Assembly (NCBI GenBank): GCA_024762475.1
Contig: JANTHJ010000009.1
Location: forward strand, 1 to 56,445
Direction of reading: 5' to 3'
Source: Chromatiales bacterium
Lineage (GTDB): Bacteria; Pseudomonadota; Gammaproteobacteria; Chromatiales; Chromatiaceae
Length of the DNA: 56,445 nucleotides
Numbering within the stretch: the first letter of the stretch is position 1; every line of letters begins with the position of its first letter. Shown piece after piece: positions 35,296 to 43,326 of this stretch. The position numbers and the translations under genes are program-made. A model generated the notes under the pieces. That model ran no database searches, had not been told where the DNA came from, and worked only from the letters and a program-made list of their open reading frames with translations.

Positions 35296-36903
35296 TCAGT
35301 TTCGCGGTGTGGGACCTGCCGCGACTACCTGCGGGTCCACTTCGCTGGCGAAGCGTGCAAAATTCTCCACGAACATCGCAGCAAGTTCAGCCGCCTGCGC
35401 GTCATAGGCCGCCTTGTCGGGCCAGCATTCACGCGGTCGCAGCAGGTCCGCCGGCACACCGGGGCAGGACTGCGGCACCTCGAGTCCAAACACCGGATCG
35501 GTCGAAGTCGGGACATCATCCAGGCGCCCATCGAGCGCCGCGTTGACCATCGCACGGGTATGCGGGATATCGATGCGTTCCCCCACCCCATAGGCCCCCC
35601 CGGTCCAGCCGGTATTGATCAGCCACACGCGGCTGCCGTGACGGCGGATGCGTTCCCCCAGCAGCTCGGCATAGCGGCGTGGATGCAACGGCATGAAGGG
35701 CGCTCCGTAACACGCACTGAATACCGGTGATGGCTCGGTCACGCCCTTCTCTGTACCGGCTACTCTCGCCGTATAGCCGGAGATGAAGTGGTACATCGCC
35801 TGCTCGGGAGAGAGTCGGGAGATGGGGGGCAACACCCCGAAGGCGTCGCAGGTCAGAAAGATGATGTTCGCGGGATGACCCCCCATCCCGCTGGGAGTGG
35901 CATTTGGAATGGCGCTGATATGGTAGGCGCCACGGGTGTTCTCGGTCAGCGAGTCGTCGTCGAGATCGAGCCGACGAGTATGCGCGTCCATGGTGACATT
36001 CTCCAACACCGTTCCGAAACGGTGTGTGGTGGCATAGATCTCCGGCTCGTTCACCGGCGACAGTCGGATCATCTTGGCATAACAGCCACCTTCGAAATTG
36101 AAGATGCCATTGTCCGACCAGCCATGCTCGTCGTCCCCGATCAGCACGCGCGAGGCATCCGCCGAGAGAGTCGTCTTTCCCGTGCCGCTCAGTCCGAAGA
36201 ACAATGCGGTCCTGTCATCCCCGCCAATATTGGCCGAGCAGTGCATCGGCAGCACCCCCCTGTCCGGCAGCAGGTAGTTCATCACCGAGAAAATAGACTT
36301 CTTGATCTCCCCGGCGTAGCTGGTCCCGCCGATCAGCACCAGGCGCTTGTGGAAGTTCACCAGGATGAAGGTCTGACTGCGGGTGTGGTCCTGCGCCGGA
36401 ACCGCATGGAAGCGGGGCACATCGATGACCGTGAAGAAGGGCTCATGCGTCTCGAGTTCTTCATCGGTCGCCTGAATGAACATGTTGCGCGCGAACAGGC
36501 TGTGCCAGGCGGCCTCGGTAACGATGCGGATCGGCATGCGATAATCGGGATCGGCGCCGGCAAAACAGTCCTGCACATAGACATCCTTCATTTGCATATA
36601 GGACGCCATGCGTTGATGCAGGACATCGAAACTGTGTTCGTCGATGGGCTTGTTGATCGTGCCCCACCAGATGTGATCGTGCGACTCTGCCTCGTCCACG
36701 ATGAATTTGTCTTCTGCCGAGCGGCCCGTGTGATGACCGGTGCGCACCACCAGGGGCCCCAGATGCGCAACACTGCCCTCATGGCGTGACAGCGCATGCT
36801 CATACAGGGCAGGCGTAGGCAGGTTCCAGAAGACCTGGTTCAGGTTGTAGAGGCCATCGGCCTCCAGTCCCTGAGAGATATATTTCATTCGAGAAACGGC
36901 CAT
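35296..36903 (-). CDS. pckA: Phosphoenolpyruvate carboxykinase (ATP)
   Basis: 535 residues, the ATP-dependent type. Kinase motif FGLSGTGKTTLSAD, metal-binding region LIGDDEHGWSDNG and NFEGGCYAKMIRL, plus GRSAEDKFIVDEAES near the N-terminus. It converts oxaloacetate to PEP and CO2. The ATG at 36903 has GAGGTAGAAAG upstream. It is unusual to find it inside a nitrogen-assimilation stretch, with nasT and an unknown gene downstream. Confidence 0.96.
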   Translation of the reverse strand: MAVSRMKYISQGLEADGLYNLNQVFWNLPTPALYEHALSRHEGSVAHLGPLVVRTGHHTGRSAEDKFIVDEAESHDHIWWGTINKPIDEHSFDVLHQRMASYMQMKDVYVQDCFAGADPDYRMPIRIVTEAAWHSLFARNMFIQATDEELETHEPFFTVIDVPRFHAVPAQDHTRSQTFILVNFHKRLVLIGGTSYAGEIKKSIFSVMNYLLPDRGVLPMHCSANIGGDDRTALFFGLSGTGKTTLSADASRVLIGDDEHGWSDNGIFNFEGGCYAKMIRLSPVNEPEIYATTHRFGTVLENVTMDAHTRRLDLDDDSLTENTRGAYHISAIPNATPSGMGGHPANIIFLTCDAFGVLPPISRLSPEQAMYHFISGYTARVAGTEKGVTEPSPVFSACYGAPFMPLHPRRYAELLGERIRRHGSRVWLINTGWTGGAYGVGERIDIPHTRAMVNAALDGRLDDVPTSTDPVFGLEVPQSCPGVPADLLRPRECWPDKAAYDAQAAELAAMFVENFARFASEVDPQVVAAGPTPRN

Positions 36904-37005
36904 TTCTTTCTACCTCGTATTCAATCGCGCCCGGGCGGAGGTTCCTGCCAGGCGCTGGCGACATGGGCCCCGGGACGGCTGCACCCCAGGGCCCGGGATT
37001 TTCGC

Positions 37006-37473
37006 TCAGGAGGCCTTGCGCCCGAGCAGCGCCTTCAGCCAGCTGCGCTTCTCGTCGGCCTCCTTTTCATACTCGGCACCGTCGATCATGACCTCGGCAA
37101 CGGCGGTGTAGGTCGTCACCCAGGCATCCTTCACCTCGGGGGTGAACTGGTCACCGAGCCCCTGCTCCAGGGTCCACAGGAAGGACGCGCCGACCTTGTC
37201 GTAGTCCTCGGCCTTCACGCCGTAGCCCTTGTGTGTCTTGCCCGATGCCTTGAGCGGCTCCACCAGGTGCTCCAGGTTATCCAGACCGCTCACAGCAGTA
37301 TTGAGCATGGCCATCAGCTTGCGTCCCTGTTCCTTCATATCGCCCTTGAAGTAAGGCTTCACCTCCGGATACTGCTCGAAGAGCCGGTTGTAGAAAAGGT
37401 CGGCGGCCTGCTCCTGTATCGGCAGTACCTTGGCCCAGGATTCCTTGACCAGCTGTTTTTGTTCGGGTGTCAT
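37006..37473 (-). CDS. Single-domain globin (Vitreoscilla haemoglobin-like)
   Basis: 155 residues. It starts MTPEQKQLVKESWAKVLPIQ and has FYNRLFEQYPEVKPYFKGDM, with Gln in the distal region and the proximal His in SGKTHKGYGVKAEDYDKVG. No FAD/NAD reductase domain is attached, so it is not a flavohaemoglobin. Roles known in the family are oxygen delivery and NO dioxygenation. It is preceded by haem-protein genes on the same strand, suggesting it belongs to that module. Confidence 0.92.
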   Translation of the reverse strand: MTPEQKQLVKESWAKVLPIQEQAADLFYNRLFEQYPEVKPYFKGDMKEQGRKLMAMLNTAVSGLDNLEHLVEPLKASGKTHKGYGVKAEDYDKVGASFLWTLEQGLGDQFTPEVKDAWVTTYTAVAEVMIDGAEYEKEADEKRSWLKALLGRKAS

Positions 37474-37548
37474 CTGTGTTTCTCCTTGCGTTACAAATAA
37501 TGAAATGGGTAGTCAGGGCCGGGACCTGCCCGTCCCTGTGTCGAAGGG

Positions 37549-38154
37549 TTATTGATCTACCGGGATCCGGATCACGACCCCGCCCATGACCTGGCCGATC
37601 TTGAAATCGCGCCGCGGCGAATCCTTGTGATCGTTGTGACAGGACACGCACACCGGTGCGACCGCGATATCAGGGTAGACAGCGGTGAAATAAGACTTGC
37701 CGCCCAGTTTTTCGGTGGTGTAGTAGTTCTTGCCCACGTTCTCGGCGACATACTTCAACCCGGTTTTTTCCGCCTCGGTCTTGGGCGCGTTCTGCCTGTT
37801 GACCGGCCACAGCGACTGCAGCGAGTAACTGAAGTTCACATCGGGCAGCGCATCTGCACGCTTGGCGACGAGCTCGGAGCCGAAGCGGAACATCTGCGCA
37901 GGAAGCGCCAGGGCCTTGTCGTCCTGGAAATGTTCACTCGCCTTGATGACCTTGTCCTTCTTCACCAGCCGGTTGACGATCTTGCGGGTGTAGATGGTGC
38001 GGTCCGAATCCATGACCAGATGCAGCGCATCGGCCATGGCCCTGGGGGTGATCAGTTTCTCGTTCGCGACATCGCCGACGGCCAGCGTACTGGCCGCACC
38101 GAGCACGACCGTGGTGCCGAATACGACGATGGAAGTGAACAGGTTCTGCTTCAT
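37549..38154 (-). CDS. Periplasmic mono-haem protein with Tll0287-like (DUF3365) domain
   Basis: 201 residues. A signal peptide covers about the first 26 residues (FTSIVVFGTTVVLGAASTLA). The domain ends with a c-haem site CVSCHNDHKDSPRRDFKIGQ and the typical VMGGVVIRIP finish. Tll0287-like domains bind one c-type haem and often sense redox state or small ligands. It lies 44 bp from the multihaem cytochrome gene and 75 bp before the globin. Confidence 0.88.
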   Translation of the reverse strand: MKQNLFTSIVVFGTTVVLGAASTLAVGDVANEKLITPRAMADALHLVMDSDRTIYTRKIVNRLVKKDKVIKASEHFQDDKALALPAQMFRFGSELVAKRADALPDVNFSYSLQSLWPVNRQNAPKTEAEKTGLKYVAENVGKNYYTTEKLGGKSYFTAVYPDIAVAPVCVSCHNDHKDSPRRDFKIGQVMGGVVIRIPVDQ

Positions 38155-38197
38155 GGTTTCTCTCCTATGACTTTCAATGCCGGCTGTCCGGCGGGTT

Positions 38198-39616
38198 CTA
38201 CCGCTTTTCCCCGGGGGAGCCCTTCAGTTCCTTCAGGTAGTTCTCCTGGTCCTTCCTGGCCAGGTCGATGCTCTGCACATGGATGCCGGGCCGGCCATCG
38301 AAATTGCGTTCCACCAGCGTGCGGTCGGCCAAGGCATCGATCGAGAATCCGAGTCCGTGGCAATGCAGGCAGGCACCACGGATCATCTTGGTATTGGGTG
38401 AGAGATTGGCGCTCTGGTTGTGGTCCACCACGATCCGGCTGGACCAGTCGCTGATATCCCGCTCCACCCGCGGCATGTGACAGGTGGCGCAGGAGACGCC
38501 GCTACCGGGCGGCGCGCTGCCCAGCACCTCCGCCTGCCAGAGACGGAAGTGGGACGAATTGCGGTAGGCACGCGTATGCCGGTCGTCGTGACAGCCTTCA
38601 CAGGCCTCTACCGCCGCCTTGACCACGTCGTCGTCGTGGGCCTTGTGGCAGCTGTTGCAGTCCAGCGACTCGTGCGCCGCGTCGGATCGCATCGGCAGAC
38701 GTGCCCTGTCGGTGGTCATGGGCGGCAATCCGGCCGCAAGACGCATGCCGTGCTTGCCCTTGCCGAAGCGGTCGAGTTCCTGATCGTGGCAGCTGCCGCA
38801 GCTCTTGGGATCGGGCCGGGGGCGCCATGGCGCCTGCGCGTCACCGCCCTGGTGACAGGCACTGCAGTTGACGCCCGCGCGGGCATGGGCGGTCTGCAGC
38901 CAGTGGCGTATCCCGTCGGCATTCATGCCCTCACTCCGGTCGAGATCGGCCGGCATGTCCACGGCGGCCGCAGCCACCGGTTGCAGTGGATAACGGTCGC
39001 GGGGATAGGTAAGGATCTCTTCCAGTGCCTCGTGGAAGCCGCGCGGGGGCACCCTGCCGTCGCGCCGGGTATCCGTGTCGTCCATGTGTTTGACCAGGAA
39101 ATCCGTGTACAACGCACGGTTGTTGTGAAAGTTGTGGCAGCCGGCGCTGGCGCAGGTATCGAACGCCATCCCCTGATGCGAGGGGCGGTCCTCGGCGATA
39201 TCGGCATGGCAATGGGAGCACAGGTCGCGCGGCTGGGTAACCCCATCCTTGCGGGTGATCTCCGACTTGTGCTCGGTATGGCAAGTGACGCAACGCAGGG
39301 CGTCGATCTTCTCCAGACGGTCGGCATTGCGCGGGTCACGAAACTTGCTCCGAGGGTGCGAATCGAAGGGCTTCACCCGGTCCTCTCCATGGCATTCGAC
39401 ACAGTTCTCCTGTATGACCTCTTCTCCCGCCATGGCCTCTCCATGACAGATATCGCACCGCTCTGCGAGCTGGTGATGGCCGTCGCTCAGCGGCCCCGGC
39501 ATGAACAGGGTCTTGTCCTCGTCCCGCAGGAGGACCCACGCCAGCGCGGCGACGATGGCCAGGGTGATCAGCCCCCAGAGCCACCAGTAACGACCATTGC
39601 TGCGCTCGGCTGCCAT
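38198..39616 (-). CDS. Membrane-anchored 11-haem cytochrome c
   Basis: 472 residues. One N-terminal membrane anchor (WWLWGLITLAIVAALAWVLL), then a periplasmic part with ten CxxCH sites: CDICH, CVECH, CVTCH, CSHCH, CSACH, CGSCH, CNSCH, CEGCH, CATCH and CLHCH. There is also one CX4CH site, CASAGCH, making eleven haems in all. No catalytic Lys-haem motif (CxxCK) is seen, so it looks like an electron-transfer rather than a NrfA-type protein. It lies 13 bp after the flavo-b-haem gene, so the two are surely co-transcribed. Confidence 0.92.
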   Translation of the reverse strand: MAAERSNGRYWWLWGLITLAIVAALAWVLLRDEDKTLFMPGPLSDGHHQLAERCDICHGEAMAGEEVIQENCVECHGEDRVKPFDSHPRSKFRDPRNADRLEKIDALRCVTCHTEHKSEITRKDGVTQPRDLCSHCHADIAEDRPSHQGMAFDTCASAGCHNFHNNRALYTDFLVKHMDDTDTRRDGRVPPRGFHEALEEILTYPRDRYPLQPVAAAAVDMPADLDRSEGMNADGIRHWLQTAHARAGVNCSACHQGGDAQAPWRPRPDPKSCGSCHDQELDRFGKGKHGMRLAAGLPPMTTDRARLPMRSDAAHESLDCNSCHKAHDDDVVKAAVEACEGCHDDRHTRAYRNSSHFRLWQAEVLGSAPPGSGVSCATCHMPRVERDISDWSSRIVVDHNQSANLSPNTKMIRGACLHCHGLGFSIDALADRTLVERNFDGRPGIHVQSIDLARKDQENYLKELKGSPGEKR

Positions 39617-39629
39617 CGATCAGAACCGG

Positions 39630-41642
39630 TCAGAACCAGTACACCTTGAGCACGTGCCAGCCCAGCAGCGCCGGCACCGGCCAGAACAGCAGGATGTGCG
39701 TCCAGACGGCGGCGGTTCGCGCGCGTCGCGCGGTCGCGGCCTCGAGGCGGTGCTGTTGTCCCAGAAACACCGCCGCCACGCCGCCGACGATCAGCATCGC
39801 CACGAAACTGCCCGCGAGCATCGCATTCAGACCCTGGCCCAGACGGAGGCCGGTGTGCAGCACCAGCCCGAACAGCACCAGGAGACCCAGCACCAGGTGC
39901 ATCAGCCGCCACAGGTCGTAACTGCCAATGGAGAGGAAGCCGGGCGCACGCTTGCGCAGAGACATCAGCAGGCCGATGGCAAAGGCGCCCAGGACAGAAT
40001 AGCCGGTCACCTGCTTGAGCAGGCCGTCCCGCCACAGCTGGTCGATGGACCACGGCGTCTGCACGCTGTCGGCATAGGGAATGGGGGGCAGCAGTACGAA
40101 CAGCAGGCCCACCACCAGGGCCAGCAGTCCCGCCCAGGTGAGGGTCCCGGCCTGCGCGAGCGGCTCGGCACGGGCGTCCCCGATCAGTTCCTGCACCAGG
40201 GGCTGGCAGGAGCCACAGACCGATCCGGCCCCGGTAGCCTCGGAGATGGCCGTCACCGATCCGGCCCCCGCGTCACGGGCAGCGCAGATCCCTCCCCGGG
40301 TGGCTCCGGTGCATTGACACACGACGGCATTCGCCGGCCACGCCGCGACGCCACTGCTCTCGCCTTCCGGCCACAACATTCCGGTACGGCGGAAACGCAT
40401 CCGATGCCATGGCAGCACCCAGCCGCGCCGCGCGATGAAGCCCTGCAGGCGGGTGGTCTCCGGCCACTCTCCCACGCCCAGGGCACCGACCAGGCGATGC
40501 CGGTGCACCAGGATCTTGCGGTAGATGCCCTTGGCCGGTTCCCGATAGGTGTAGGTCTGGCCGTAGTGGCGCCGCGCGTCGATGCCCACCGGCCCCATGC
40601 TGAACACCGGGGTGCCGACGACCTTCAGGCGGCTGGCGGCGATCGAGCCCTGGTATTGACCTTGGGTACCACCGATATGTGCCGCCGCCACCGAGGCCTG
40701 CTCCAGGCCCGGCGCGACCAGCCCGTAGATACGTTCGCGGTGTTCGGCACACTCGCCCACCGCATAGATATCGGGGTCGGAGGTGCGCATGCTGTCGTCC
40801 ACCACGATGCCGCGACGGAATGCCAGACGCGCGTCCTTGGCCAGTTCCACATTCGGACGGATGCCCGCCGCCACGATCAGGGTATCGCACAACAACTCGG
40901 TACCATCGCGCAGGACCAGCCCGGTGAGCCGCTCGGTACCTGAGATGCGGCTGGCCCCCGACCCCAGGAGAATGCCAATGCCCTGACGCGTCAGTTCGTA
41001 TTGCAGATAGGCCGAACCCTGCTCATCGAGCTGACTGGCCATCAGTCGGTCGGCGTGGTCGATCACCGTCACCTTGGTGCCCATCTGCAGCATGCCCCGC
41101 GCGGCTTCCAGGCCCAGCAGGCCACCCCCCATCACGACGGTGTGATGGCTGCGGGCGCGGCGCGCCAGCAGGGCGGTCGCATCGTTGAGGTTGCGGAAGG
41201 TGTAGACACCAGGCAGGTGGATACCGGGAATATTCGGCACATGTGCCCGCGAGCCGGTGGCCAACACCAGGCGGCTATAGGGCTGTACCCCGCCGGTGGT
41301 ATCGACGACGACTTTTTGTATCGGATCGATGCGGCAGACCCGGTAACCCATGCGCTGCTCGACGCCCTCCAGATCGGCGCCCTCCGGGGCCTCGAGCAGG
41401 CTCGACCAATGCAGATCGCCGGCCAGCCAGGAGGAGAGCTGCACCCGGTCATAGGGCCGGTAGGGCTCGTCACCATAGACGATGATCCGCGCCTCGGGCA
41501 GGCGCCGGCGCAACTCGCGCACCACCCGCATGCCCACGGGGCCATTGCCGACCACCACGATGGGCAGCCCCTGCGCCGACCGGGCACCGAGCGGCGCCGG
41601 ATTTTCGGCCGGATCGGATTTCTGAACGTCAGTTGTTACCAT
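39630..41642 (-). CDS. NirB-like FAD/NAD(P) oxidoreductase - BFD [2Fe-2S] - di-haem b membrane fusion
   Basis: 670 residues in three parts. Residues 25-400 resemble the FAD domain of NirB (IVVVGNGPVGMRVVRE, VVMGGGLLGLEAARGM). Residues 440-490 form a BFD-like cluster domain with C442, C444, C476 and C479. Residues 500-670 hold five membrane helices; H582/H596 in helix 3 and H649/H663 in helix 5 give two H-x13-H pairs, the pattern of a di-haem b protein. It should pass electrons between cytoplasmic NAD(P)H/flavin and the periplasmic 11-haem cytochrome next to it, in either direction. A sigma-54 promoter lies upstream. I know no named enzyme with this layout. Confidence 0.85.
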   Translation of the reverse strand: MVTTDVQKSDPAENPAPLGARSAQGLPIVVVGNGPVGMRVVRELRRRLPEARIIVYGDEPYRPYDRVQLSSWLAGDLHWSSLLEAPEGADLEGVEQRMGYRVCRIDPIQKVVVDTTGGVQPYSRLVLATGSRAHVPNIPGIHLPGVYTFRNLNDATALLARRARSHHTVVMGGGLLGLEAARGMLQMGTKVTVIDHADRLMASQLDEQGSAYLQYELTRQGIGILLGSGASRISGTERLTGLVLRDGTELLCDTLIVAAGIRPNVELAKDARLAFRRGIVVDDSMRTSDPDIYAVGECAEHRERIYGLVAPGLEQASVAAAHIGGTQGQYQGSIAASRLKVVGTPVFSMGPVGIDARRHYGQTYTYREPAKGIYRKILVHRHRLVGALGVGEWPETTRLQGFIARRGWVLPWHRMRFRRTGMLWPEGESSGVAAWPANAVVCQCTGATRGGICAARDAGAGSVTAISEATGAGSVCGSCQPLVQELIGDARAEPLAQAGTLTWAGLLALVVGLLFVLLPPIPYADSVQTPWSIDQLWRDGLLKQVTGYSVLGAFAIGLLMSLRKRAPGFLSIGSYDLWRLMHLVLGLLVLFGLVLHTGLRLGQGLNAMLAGSFVAMLIVGGVAAVFLGQQHRLEAATARRARTAAVWTHILLFWPVPALLGWHVLKVYWF

Positions 41643-41714
41643 GTGTGGTGCCGGTCAACAGGCCTTGCGGCCTTCTCTGTTTCGGCCCCAAGGGCCAGCT
41701 ATCAAGGAGACCAA

Positions 41715-41730
41715 AGCACCATTCGTGCCA
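41715..41730 (-). promoter_or_regulatory. Sigma-54 promoter of the flavo-b-haem module
   Basis: On the minus strand TGGCACGAATGGTGCT: full TGGCACG, GG-N10-GC spacing, TGCT -12 element. The start would be near 41703, about 60 bp before the coding region. Confidence 0.8.
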
Positions 41731-41794
41731 GAAGAAATTAACCGTTTAACAACAAGGTGTTGACGCCTCTATACCAACCACCGTCAGGCGCGCT

Positions 41795-41834
41795 TGCACT
41801 AACGCGTGGCACCGCGAGGATAGATATTGGTGCA
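41795..41834. promoter_or_regulatory. NtrC-like sites upstream of the flavo-b-haem module
   Basis: Site 41795-41811 (TGCACTA-N3-CGTGGCA) scores 6 of 7 and 4 of 7, centred at about -100. A second site at 41818-41834 has a perfect TGGTGCA half but a poor partner half. Centre spacing is 23 bp rather than 31. Confidence 0.5.
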
Positions 41835-41915
41835 AGAAGTAACGAAGCGTGCCACACGCGCCGACGAGCCCTGATTCGCCTGCTGGGTCGGATGCCGGGT
41901 TCCTGGACAGCGGGC

Positions 41916-42110
41916 AAAAAAAGACCCCGCCGGGGAGGTGGGGTCAAAATGCTTGGATTTACGCCAAGCTTCCCGAGGTAGAGGAGCAATTCAGATGCCG
42001 GATACCACCAGGATCCGGCGAAACTTCGATGCACGTATTGCTTAGCAGGTTGCATGCCAGGTCATGGATGTCTTGAATTTTCCTTAACTTAGCTCGCTTT
42101 GACGGCCCGC
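41916..42110 (-). ncRNA. Candidate structured small RNA with intrinsic terminator
   Basis: This region between the CHAD gene and the flavo-b-haem promoter has no open frame of interest, but the minus strand folds well. It has GCCGGAT/ATCCGGC (7 bp) around 41996-42018 and GCTTGG/CCAAGC (6 bp) around 41953-41971. These lead to a terminator GACCCC/GGGGTC (41945-41923) followed by seven T. The 5' end is unknown. It could be an independent small RNA or the 3' end of the CHAD mRNA. No known family recognised. Confidence 0.5.
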
Positions 42111-42196
42111 CAAGGCAAGATGAACGGCCTGGCTTCGCACTGCGATGAGGCGATGCTGGGCGTTCTGGGCCATCGCGGGGCAATTCGAGGCGCCGA

Positions 42197-43204
42197 TCAG
42201 CGCCAGAACGGTTGCTGCTCACGAAAGAAGTGCCAGCGCCGGACCAGCTGCTCCCAGTCCTCGCGTGCCCGATACTGGGCCACACCGATCACCCGGCCGG
42301 CGGCGCGGCAGGCCGCGGGATCGCTGGCCGCCGGCGCATCCGCTTGTAGAAACAGCGCTTCGAGCACCACCGCATCGTTCAACGCGCCGAAACTGTCCTG
42401 CAGTACAGCCAGGGACTTGCGGGTATGCCGCACCCCCTTGGCAGGGAACAGCGGTGCGAGCAGCTCGATGGCATAACGCAGACCCTTGAGGGCCTTGCGC
42501 AGGGAGTGGCGTTGCTCGGCATCCAGCCGCCGGATACGACGACCCCGTTTGCGTACCCGTTCGTAGATAGGATCCAGCATCTGCGGGGCCAGTGCCTCGA
42601 CGGGGCGAGTTGGCATGTCCTCGGTGCCCGAGGCCGTCTCGCCGGCCGCCAGGGAGATCAACGCGAGCAGGAAATCCCTGCCGCGCCGTCCGAGTAGGAC
42701 CTTGCGCAACCCCTCACGCACCTCACCGCGGCGCTGCTCGACAGCCGCCAACAGCGGATCGAAGCCTGGTTCCTGTGGCGTTGCCTGCGCGGCCGGCCGC
42801 AGCATCTCCAGAAAGATCACATCCAGGTCACGCAACGCACCCACCTCCCGGCCCAGCCAGCGTGCCTCTTTGTCGAGCCGGGCACGCGCAGCGGCACCGG
42901 GGAGATCGCGGAATAGGCGCAGTCCCGCGCGCAGCCGACGCAGGCCCACCCGCAGCTGATGGGGGCCCTCCGGATCGCCGCTGCGCAGCACGCAGCGGAG
43001 ATCGGCAAGGACCTGGCGAAGACACTCCCTATAGATGGACCGCGCCGCCTCGGCTGGGGGCATGCCCGGCCGCAGCGCCGGTGGTTTCGCCTTGCGCGGC
43101 GCTGCCGCCGCCTCGGCACCCAGCCACTCGGACAGGGCCGCGGCACGCCGAGACGGCGGTGTGCCGATCAGTGTCGCTAGCTGTCGTTCGATGTCATCTG
43201 CCAT
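42197..43204 (-). CDS. CHAD domain protein
   Basis: 335 residues from the ATG at 43204; ATGs at 43210 and 43219 are also possible and none has a clear ribosome-binding site. Two CHAD helical repeats are visible through their His/Arg faces: HQLRVGLRRLRAGLRLFRDL and HSLRKALKGLRYAIELLAPL, each followed by acidic GALRDLDV and GALNDAVV turns. CHAD proteins bind polyphosphate through such conserved His and basic residues. The far longer upstream open frame (to 43606) overlaps the neighbouring gene and is not coding. Confidence 0.88.
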   Translation of the reverse strand: MADDIERQLATLIGTPPSRRAAALSEWLGAEAAAAPRKAKPPALRPGMPPAEAARSIYRECLRQVLADLRCVLRSGDPEGPHQLRVGLRRLRAGLRLFRDLPGAAARARLDKEARWLGREVGALRDLDVIFLEMLRPAAQATPQEPGFDPLLAAVEQRRGEVREGLRKVLLGRRGRDFLLALISLAAGETASGTEDMPTRPVEALAPQMLDPIYERVRKRGRRIRRLDAEQRHSLRKALKGLRYAIELLAPLFPAKGVRHTRKSLAVLQDSFGALNDAVVLEALFLQADAPAASDPAACRAAGRVIGVAQYRAREDWEQLVRRWHFFREQQPFWR

Positions 43205-43262
43205 CTTCATGAGCCACATACCCAGGAGGGCCTCGCCCACAAGAATAGAGGCTTCTGGTGGC

Positions 43263-43293
43263 AAAAAAAGCCGCAACCCACTCGGGTCGCGGC
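43263..43293 (-). terminator. Intrinsic terminator after the hendecad-repeat gene
   Basis: On the minus strand GCCGCGACCC and GGGTTGCGGC pair (one mismatch, 4-base loop) and are followed by seven T. It lies about 34 bp after the stop of the leftward gene at 43327. Confidence 0.8.
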
Positions 43294-43326
43294 CAGACAG
43301 ATTGAGCTGTTGAAAGATGGCCGGAC

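Noticed and set aside
38198-39616. NrfA-type nitrite reductase identity for the 11-haem cytochrome
   Set aside because: No CxxCK catalytic haem site; all sites are CxxCH or CX4CH, and the haem number does not fit NrfA.
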